DNA from: an uncultured Alphaproteobacteria bacterium
GTDB taxonomy: Bacteria; Pseudomonadota; Alphaproteobacteria; Rs-D84
NCBI GenBank assembly: GCA_944390225.1
Contig: CALXPB010000001.1
Coordinates: 149,196-188,465, forward strand
DNA: 39,270 nucleotides
Direction: 5' to 3'
Made by a program: the position numbers and the translations under genes. The notes beneath the pieces were generated by a model that was not told the origin of the DNA, ran no database searches, and was given only the letters and a program-made list of their open reading frames with translations. Positions 34,223-39,270 of the stretch are shown piece by piece (position 1 is the stretch's first letter; each line of letters begins with the position of its first letter).

Positions 34223-36016
34223 CTAGTTCTCCTTTTTGTAAACTTCGGAACATTTGGGAGGCGTTTCGTTTTCAAGGTATAGGAAAATATCTATATAACG
34301 ATCGTTTGCTTTTTCTTCTGGCGATGTACCTTTTGCCATACTATCACCCATAGGACAAATACTAATATTGTCTTCTATAAATAGGTTTGCAGAATTCTGA
34401 ATAAGATATTCTTTCGTTACGGTTGCGCGTTTTTCGGATAAATTATCGTTATTACAGATTCCATTGCTTGTGCAAAGTGTTGAAGTCTGTCTAATCTGAT
34501 CTTTATCTGTATGTGATGCTAAGATAAATTTAAAGTTTTCTTCTTCGGCTAATTGTTCTTTTATTTTCGATATAATTTCGTCTAATACAGTTTCTCCGCC
34601 TTTGGTTATTTCTATTCCTCCGCTATCAAATAAACTTGCTGAATATATTGTAAGAATAGAATTATCTTGTTGTTGTTGTTGTTGTTGTTGTTCTTCTTCT
34701 TCTTCTTCTTCTTCTTGGGGGGCGGGCGTCTTGTCGTTTTCTGTTGTGGCTGCTGTTTGTGCGTCTTGTTCGGATCTGGTTTCTATAGAACTCAGATCTT
34801 CACGAATTTGTTGGCGCTTTGCATCGTATTTTGCAATAATTTCTTTTGAAAGTTCTTTCGGTTTATTATCGTTTATAAATTTATTTATCGCTGTACTGGC
34901 GACTGCGGTTGTTACCATTGTTATGATACCGTTCTTTATCTGCTGAGAAGTTTTTTCTTTTTGCTCTGCCCATTCTGCCGCATCTGCACTGGTAGAATCA
35001 GACAAGGCCTTGGCCAGTGATGTAAATGTTCCGTTTCTTCCCGTCCCGACATCGTCGTATAAATTTATAACCGATGTATCAATGATTACTTCTGATTCTA
35101 TTCCTTGTGCCAACCCCAGAGATTCTTTTCTTGTTTTCAAATCTTCTGCCAGATTCATGTACTCGTTGTATAATGTAGACAGTTGTCCTGCGCCTGGTAA
35201 TTCTACATTTGTCTGTCCGCCTTTGATAAATTTACCTTGTCCGAAATCGCATCTGAAAGTAGCCAGATAAGCAGTCATATCCTGTTCAGCCTGTTGGTCT
35301 GCGCGTTGTTCTGATAAAGCGGATAGAGTTTGCATACCAGCAATTCCCATAGCGCCCATAGAAGCCCCCGACAGTAATTTATTTTCTGTAGATTGTTCTT
35401 TTTCTTTCATAGCATCGGCATTAGACTTTAATTCTGCAATTTTTGCTTTTTGATCTTCTTCTGACAAAGTCAGCTGTGGTTCTGACTCTAAACCGCCCGT
35501 GTCTGTCGGTGGCGGTAAATCTTCTGTTGTCGGCGCTTCATTGTTTTCTGTTGGCGGTTCTTGTTCGGTTGTTGATTGATTGTCAGATGTCTCTGTGGAG
35601 GATTTTTTGGGAATTTTTTCTGCGGTTACTTCAACTGCGTCTAACATTGTGCTATCTTCTTGTAATGAAATTGTTTGGTTATCACTGTTTACAAAATCTG
35701 AGACAGGTATAGTTTTAGTTTCATATCCAACAAAAGAAATTTTTATAGATGCATCGCTAGGGACTTTTTCCAAAGTGAATTTACCATTAATGTCTGATGC
35801 GGTACCGGTCGAAGTGCCATTCCCATTGGCATCCAATACTTGGATATTCGCACCAGGGAGTGTTTCGTTTGTGTCGGCGTCTACGTCTACTATTGTGCCA
35901 GAAATAGTAACGGTCTCTGTATTGGTATTTTGACTGTTTTCGGTTGCTGAGGTTCCTTCTGCCAATGTTGGCAGGGCGATTAATATGGAAAAAATTACAA
36001 TTAATATCTTTTTCAT
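34223..36016 (-). CDS. Chimeric exported protein: CarboxypepD_reg-like domain plus OmpA-like C-terminus
   Basis: 597 aa. Signal peptide MKKILIVIFSILIALPTLA. Residues about 36-120 are a CarboxypepD_reg-like beta-sandwich of the SusC type (SGTIVDVDADTNETLPGANI; GKFTLEKVPSDASIKISFVG) followed by LDAVEVTAEK, like the start of SusC-type TonB receptors, but no plug or barrel follows. Then a Pro/Thr/Glu linker, a glycine zipper (SGASMGAMGIAG), a helical region, an E8Q8 run, and an OmpA-like domain with the peptidoglycan-binding pattern NDNLSEKRATVTKEYL and HTDKD. It probably anchors an envelope assembly to the wall. Its ATG overlaps the stop of the upstream gene (ATGA), so translation is probably coupled. 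Bacteroidota-style domain suggests transfer or shuffling. Confidence 0.82.
   Translation of the reverse strand: MKKILIVIFSILIALPTLAEGTSATENSQNTNTETVTISGTIVDVDADTNETLPGANIQVLDANGNGTSTGTASDINGKFTLEKVPSDASIKISFVGYETKTIPVSDFVNSDNQTISLQEDSTMLDAVEVTAEKIPKKSSTETSDNQSTTEQEPPTENNEAPTTEDLPPPTDTGGLESEPQLTLSEEDQKAKIAELKSNADAMKEKEQSTENKLLSGASMGAMGIAGMQTLSALSEQRADQQAEQDMTAYLATFRCDFGQGKFIKGGQTNVELPGAGQLSTLYNEYMNLAEDLKTRKESLGLAQGIESEVIIDTSVINLYDDVGTGRNGTFTSLAKALSDSTSADAAEWAEQKEKTSQQIKNGIITMVTTAVASTAINKFINDNKPKELSKEIIAKYDAKRQQIREDLSSIETRSEQDAQTAATTENDKTPAPQEEEEEEEEQQQQQQQQDNSILTIYSASLFDSGGIEITKGGETVLDEIISKIKEQLAEEENFKFILASHTDKDQIRQTSTLCTSNGICNNDNLSEKRATVTKEYLIQNSANLFIEDNISICPMGDSMAKGTSPEEKANDRYIDIFLYLENETPPKCSEVYKKEN
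34667..34714 (-). repeat. Trinucleotide tracts (GAA)8(CAA)8
   Basis: On the coding strand eight GAA then eight CAA codons, giving Glu8-Gln8 between the helical region and the OmpA-like domain. Slippage by whole triplets would change linker length in frame. Confidence 0.85.
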
Positions 36017-37602
36017 TCTGTTTGTTCAACCTTTTGTAATATACTGCTTTGTATCTCTGTTCTGGAATAGCCTGAATCCACACCGCTCCCCCCAGCGCGA
36101 AGGCTATTCGTCCCCCCCCCCGTATCTCCTGATGTTTTTGCGTTTGCTGTATTAGTTGTGTTTGTACTAATAGTGTTTAAAATATTGTCAGGAATATCAA
36201 ATTGTATTGAGTTTATTTCGCCTTCTTGTCTAAGTGAAGCACTAATTTGTTGCCCGTTGTTGTTTGATGGGTTTCCTGTACTAATTTGCTCTTCTGATGT
36301 TGAATTCTGTGTTTTATCGTTTTCCTGTTTTTCGGTGGTATCACTTGAAGTTGATTCACTCTCTTTCTCGGCGTCTTTCAGGGCATTGGATGCTTTTTTC
36401 GTATCTATCGCACGACCTATGGCACCAGATGTAACCGCACCAACAGCTGTCCCAAGACCCGCACCTAGTAACGCAGATGTAGCAGACGTTTGTTCGCGCG
36501 TAGCCCTGTACGCATTTTCCATGAATGTAGTTATGTCTATCCCAAACCAGTCCGGAGTGCAATTAAATGTTCCACCAGCATAACCCTTCTTGGATGCAAA
36601 TAATGTCAAATCGTCCCCCGCATAAAATTCTATTGTGTATACGCAACTGAACGTCCTTTCGTCAAACATTGCACCTAACATTTCGCATTGGTTTGACATT
36701 AAATCTCGTAATTCATATAAACGCGCTTCATCTTTGCTGACCTGAATCTCGGCATCTTGACGAAGTTCACTGAAAACTGTCATTACACGACCAGATAAAC
36801 CACTGTCTTGTTCTTTGCAGTTGTCCGCAATCGTTTTGCACGCCCGTATCGCATCGTCCCCAGCGGTTTTCCCAAGACATTTGCTGAAATTTGAACCGCA
36901 CTGCGCCAATATGCAGTCGTTGTACCTGGTACCGCAGTCAATAATTGAGTTATAAGATTTTAAACGAGCGTTCATGTCCCTGTCGGATTTTATCTCGGCC
37001 GCAAAAGCACTGAATTCTTCGCCTGTGCATTCTGTATCCCGTCGGCAAGAATCCATCTTGTTCCCCCATGATGTATCTGTGTCTCCACTGCAATCTGTAA
37101 AATCGTCACCACATTTGTTTTGCATACATTTACGCAAATCTAAATCACAAGTGTTATTCCCCTGCTGAAAGTAATTAGTTGTCAAATTTAAAGAATCTTG
37201 CGTGTCAAGCGCTGCACGTTGCTGACGTATAAGTGCTTCAAGTTCAGAACTGGATGTGTCCTCGCCCGTTGACGCACCATAAGAATTCAAAACTATGTCA
37301 AACTGCGAAGTTTTATTCTCTATAATTATTTGGTCTTCGGTTTCTTCTTCAATGGGTTCTGGATTTTCGGGCTCTGAAGTATCGTCGCCTTGATTGCTGT
37401 CGGCAGAAGAAACTATCACAGGCGCAGTTGATACAAAGTTCGTCCGTGCCGCCGTCGTCGGTCTGTTCGCAGCAGATACCGTACCGCCAGTCGTTGTTGT
37501 CGTTGTTGTGTATGTGTTTGTGCGCTGAACAACGGCACCATCTGATGATGCACAATACATAGTAAACATTACCATACATATTATACGACCGATTCTCCGC
37601 AT
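36013..37602 (-). CDS. Exported Cys-rich protein with glycine zipper and G10 tract, 529 aa
   Basis: Start at 37602 (MRRIGRIICMVMFTMYCASSDGA) because it gives a compact signal peptide. An earlier in-frame ATG at 37650 and an open frame to 37827 exist, and no start has a good SD, so this is uncertain. After a Thr-rich stretch come two Cys modules, CDLDLRKCMQNKCGDDFTDC and CGTRYNDCILAQCGSNFSKC, both fitting C-x6-C-x4-CGx[DN]FxxC. GTFNCTPDWFGIDI precedes the zipper SALLGAGLGTAVGAVTSG. A Ser/Thr/Asn-rich tail contains a G10 tract (36112-36121). The TGA overlaps the ATG of the OmpA-like gene. Family not recognised. Confidence 0.72.
   Translation of the reverse strand: MRRIGRIICMVMFTMYCASSDGAVVQRTNTYTTTTTTTGGTVSAANRPTTAARTNFVSTAPVIVSSADSNQGDDTSEPENPEPIEEETEDQIIIENKTSQFDIVLNSYGASTGEDTSSSELEALIRQQRAALDTQDSLNLTTNYFQQGNNTCDLDLRKCMQNKCGDDFTDCSGDTDTSWGNKMDSCRRDTECTGEEFSAFAAEIKSDRDMNARLKSYNSIIDCGTRYNDCILAQCGSNFSKCLGKTAGDDAIRACKTIADNCKEQDSGLSGRVMTVFSELRQDAEIQVSKDEARLYELRDLMSNQCEMLGAMFDERTFSCVYTIEFYAGDDLTLFASKKGYAGGTFNCTPDWFGIDITTFMENAYRATREQTSATSALLGAGLGTAVGAVTSGAIGRAIDTKKASNALKDAEKESESTSSDTTEKQENDKTQNSTSEEQISTGNPSNNNGQQISASLRQEGEINSIQFDIPDNILNTISTNTTNTANAKTSGDTGGGTNSLRAGGSGVDSGYSRTEIQSSILQKVEQTE
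36112..36121 (-). repeat. G10 homopolymer in coding sequence
   Basis: Ten G on the coding strand (ten C on the plus strand), coding for Thr-Gly-Gly-Gly. Striking in AT-rich DNA. Loss of one G opens a different frame running to 35787; gain of one G gives a TAG two codons beyond the tract. Confidence 0.9.
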
Positions 37603-37736
37603 GTTATGCGTTATAGATGTGCAATAAAGATTTTCTGTCGTGCTTTTCATCTTGTTCGCCGTTTTTTGTCTTGCTCCTGTTTCTTGTCTTACCCCTGTGA
37701 AAGTCGCGGGTTCTTCGTCGCGCTTTGTAAAGATTG

Positions 37737-38609
37737 TCAGTTCCCCCTTGTGTCTATCAACTCGCACGCAGTCTGATAAAATTTGCACAAGTTTTCGGCA
37801 GACTTTAATTCGGAATTTTGTGCACATTTGTTAGGCATGTTCATTTCACATATTGTTTGCTTGCATGCCTCAAACGCTATGTCGTCTGTACATGATATCT
37901 GCACACTGGATAATTTGTTGGCGCGCGCAGTTTGATACGCAGAAACAATGTTTTGTATCATCTTCTCGGTGTTCGCAATGACCATGTCCCTGTCGGACAT
38001 TAATGTTTGTTTTATGGCTGATAGATAATCGTTACAACCTGTGGCCTCGACACTGCATTCGGAAAAGAATTTGTTGAATTCCGAATCGGTTTTGCATCCG
38101 CTGAAATCAGAACCACACCTTTTTTCATCCACTATGCATGTCTGAATGTCTGTACTGCATGATGCAGAACTTACCGGTTTCGATGCCGCAGAACGCAGTT
38201 CAGTCATCTTTGCACTGATGCCGGCCGCTTTACAAGATTGCTCTATCAGGCTGTCATAAATGTCGGATACGTCTTCTGCCGTGCAACCATTGACCTTTTT
38301 TATACACTCGGTAGTCGCCCAGATATAACGTTTGCCAGGATCAGTAGGCGCGTCTTCCAATTCTTTCTCGCTTAATGTATATTGCACAGATTGACCAATC
38401 GAAAGACTGCGCATCTTGTTCGCAGTCGAAGGCGTACCAGCACTGGCCGTGCCACAGTACTGACAGCGAGCCGCAGGATTAGAAGATACGTTTATCGCAC
38501 AAACCGAATCAAGACACCGCCTCAAATTAGCCTGTGAACATGTCGCAGCAGTCGAAATACTTGGGATTATTTGTAACCCCAATATAAAAAATATGGCTTT
38601 TTTGTTCAT
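37737..38609 (-). CDS. Exported Cys-rich protein, 290 aa
   Basis: Signal peptide MNKKAIFFILGLQIIPSISTA. The mature protein starts with CSQANLRRCLDSVCAINVSS then ARCQYC, which matches the N-terminal module of the 944-aa protein (CMDSFC, GGRCIC). A second module CSTDIQTCIVDEKRCGSDFS-GC fits C-x6-C-x6-CGxDFxxC. About 20 Cys in all, so it is likely stabilised by disulfides after export. It is the first gene of the minus-strand operon with the 529- and 597-aa proteins. GAGAG SD and an extended -10 promoter. Function unknown. Confidence 0.78.
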   Translation of the reverse strand: MNKKAIFFILGLQIIPSISTAATCSQANLRRCLDSVCAINVSSNPAARCQYCGTASAGTPSTANKMRSLSIGQSVQYTLSEKELEDAPTDPGKRYIWATTECIKKVNGCTAEDVSDIYDSLIEQSCKAAGISAKMTELRSAASKPVSSASCSTDIQTCIVDEKRCGSDFSGCKTDSEFNKFFSECSVEATGCNDYLSAIKQTLMSDRDMVIANTEKMIQNIVSAYQTARANKLSSVQISCTDDIAFEACKQTICEMNMPNKCAQNSELKSAENLCKFYQTACELIDTRGN

Positions 38610-38626
38610 TTCTCTCTTTAAAAAAT

Positions 38627-38635
38627 ATTATATCA
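38627..38635 (-). promoter_or_regulatory. Extended -10 promoter of the Cys-rich/OmpA-like operon
   Basis: Minus strand TGA-TATAAT (38635-38627) without a clear -35, 17 nt before the ATG. Confidence 0.5.
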
Positions 38636-38683
38636 AAAATTTCAGACACATAAAAGTAGAAACTTTTTTATTTGGTTTTTTAT

Positions 38684-38712
38684 TTGACAAATGTATTATT
38701 TTGTATTATAAA
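38684..38712 (+). promoter_or_regulatory. Promoter of the coiled-coil gene
   Basis: TTGACA (38684-38689), 17 nt, TATAAA (38707-38712). Divergent from the operon promoter. Confidence 0.72.
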
Positions 38713-38740
38713 TGTTGTCGAAAAACAAAAAGGGTCAAAA

Positions 38741-39270
38741 ATGAATAGAAAAAATCCTGTGTTAAAGTGGGCTTTGATTGGTGGTTCCGCAATGGTTTTT
38801 ATTATTATATATTTGTTTAATAAGACATTAAAAGAAGATCAAGAAAAGCTTTATTATTACAATTACAATAGTGGAACGCTACCTAAAGAATTACCAACAA
38901 AAACAGGCAATGATGATAAAGTAATTGAACAAAAATCAGATTCTATTGCTATGTGGCGCGATAGATATTTGGCCGCAATAGCCGAAAAGAATCAGAAAGG
39001 GGCAGTTGCAGGTATCAGTCAAGATTCTGTTGACAAGTTAAATAAGCAAATAAAATATATGGAAAACTCTATCAAAACTTTAAATACAGAAAAAGGTACT
39101 CTTGAAAAATCAAATAAAAGTTTAACAGACTCTATCAGTGATTTGAATAAAATAGTAGCAAACTTAAACGGTCAAATCACACGTAATAGCGCTTTGTTGG
39201 ATTCTATCAAAACTTTAAATACAGAAAAAGGTACTCTTGAAAAATCAAATAAAAGTTTAACAGACTCTAT
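38741..39270 (+). CDS. Membrane-anchored coiled-coil repeat protein, 3' end outside window
   Basis: ATG 38741 after SD AAGGG-type AAAAAGGG. 176 codons are visible with no stop. The N-terminus MNRKNPVLKWALIGGSAMVF-IIIYLF is one uncleaved TM anchor. A Tyr/Asn-rich stretch follows, then a long heptad-rich coiled coil (KLNKQIKYMENSIKTLNTEK; KSNKSLTDSISDLNKIVANL). From 39068 a 45-residue unit repeats. Exposed on the outer side of the inner membrane or in the cytoplasm; orientation and function unknown. Confidence 0.8.
   Translation, partial: MNRKNPVLKWALIGGSAMVFIIIYLFNKTLKEDQEKLYYYNYNSGTLPKELPTKTGNDDKVIEQKSDSIAMWRDRYLAAIAEKNQKGAVAGISQDSVDKLNKQIKYMENSIKTLNTEKGTLEKSNKSLTDSISDLNKIVANLNGQITRNSALLDSIKTLNTEKGTLEKSNKSLTDS
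39068..39270 (+). repeat. 135-bp tandem repeat at the window edge
   Basis: The 68 bases 39068-39135 recur exactly at 39203-39270, a period of 135 bp (45 codons). The second copy is cut by the window end. Confidence 0.92.

Noticed and set aside
34602-34946. Plus-strand ORF with Cys8/Ser8 runs
   Set aside because: It is the complement of the (GAA)8(CAA)8 array in the OmpA-like gene; no start signals or domain.
37640-37834. Plus-strand ORF with a lipoprotein-like start (MLFILFAVFCLAPVSC)
   Set aside because: GTG start without SD, imperfect lipobox (Pro at -3), and it is antisense to genes with better coding features.

Overview
The window is an AT-rich bacterial chromosome segment, most likely from an alphaproteobacterium. 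The RpoA N-terminus ([15 protein letters not shown]), the fabF/mltG neighbourhood and the str-S10-spc-alpha cluster support this. A gut-type or host-associated lineage is only an inference; it is suggested by low GC, many exported hypothetical proteins and one protein with a Bacteroidota-style SusC-like N-terminal domain. No transposase, phage gene, CRISPR array or rRNA is visible.

Layout. Positions 1-4398: the 3' part of fabF, a short ORF without a canonical start, a convergent acyl-CoA synthetase gene, tRNA-Pro(CGG) and mltG. Positions 4400-6922: an envelope block with two small outer-membrane beta-barrel proteins and a PAP2-type lipid phosphatase, rich in regulatory structure: a predicted minus-strand small RNA divergent from the first barrel gene, a roughly 210-nt structured leader ending in an intrinsic terminator before the PAP2 gene, and a 13-bp inverted repeat around the start of the second barrel gene. 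Positions 7059-26670: rpsL-rpsG-fusA-tuf, then the S10, spc and alpha ribosomal protein genes to rplQ, including secY and rpoA. No adk gene lies between secY and rpsM. A small secreted-protein gene on the opposite strand, with its own promoter and a shared two-way terminator, splits rpsK from rpoA. Spacers are long for this cluster (up to 137 nt inside S10/spc), and most of the longer ones hold a short hairpin without a T-tract.

Positions 26669-39270: accessory and envelope region. It holds a methyltransferase-like gene, a two-TM acidic protein whose promoter implies a leaderless mRNA, and a set of large exported proteins. Four are cysteine-rich (944, 739, 529 and 290 aa); three of them share the motif C-x6-C-x(4-7)-CGx[DN][FY]xxC. 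Glycine zippers occur in the 739-aa, 529-aa and 597-aa proteins. The 597-aa protein joins a SusC-like CarboxypepD_reg domain to an OmpA-like peptidoglycan-binding domain. The 290-, 529- and 597-aa genes form a minus-strand operon; the 529-aa gene carries a G10 tract near its 3' end and overlaps the OmpA-like gene by ATGA, a layout that suggests phase variation. The window ends inside a coiled-coil gene with a 135-bp tandem repeat.

The best candidates for something undescribed are the exported Cys-rich/glycine-zipper/OmpA-like set with its G10 tract, the structured leader before the PAP2 gene, and the hairpin-punctuated ribosomal cluster. All functional statements come from reading motifs; no database search was run.
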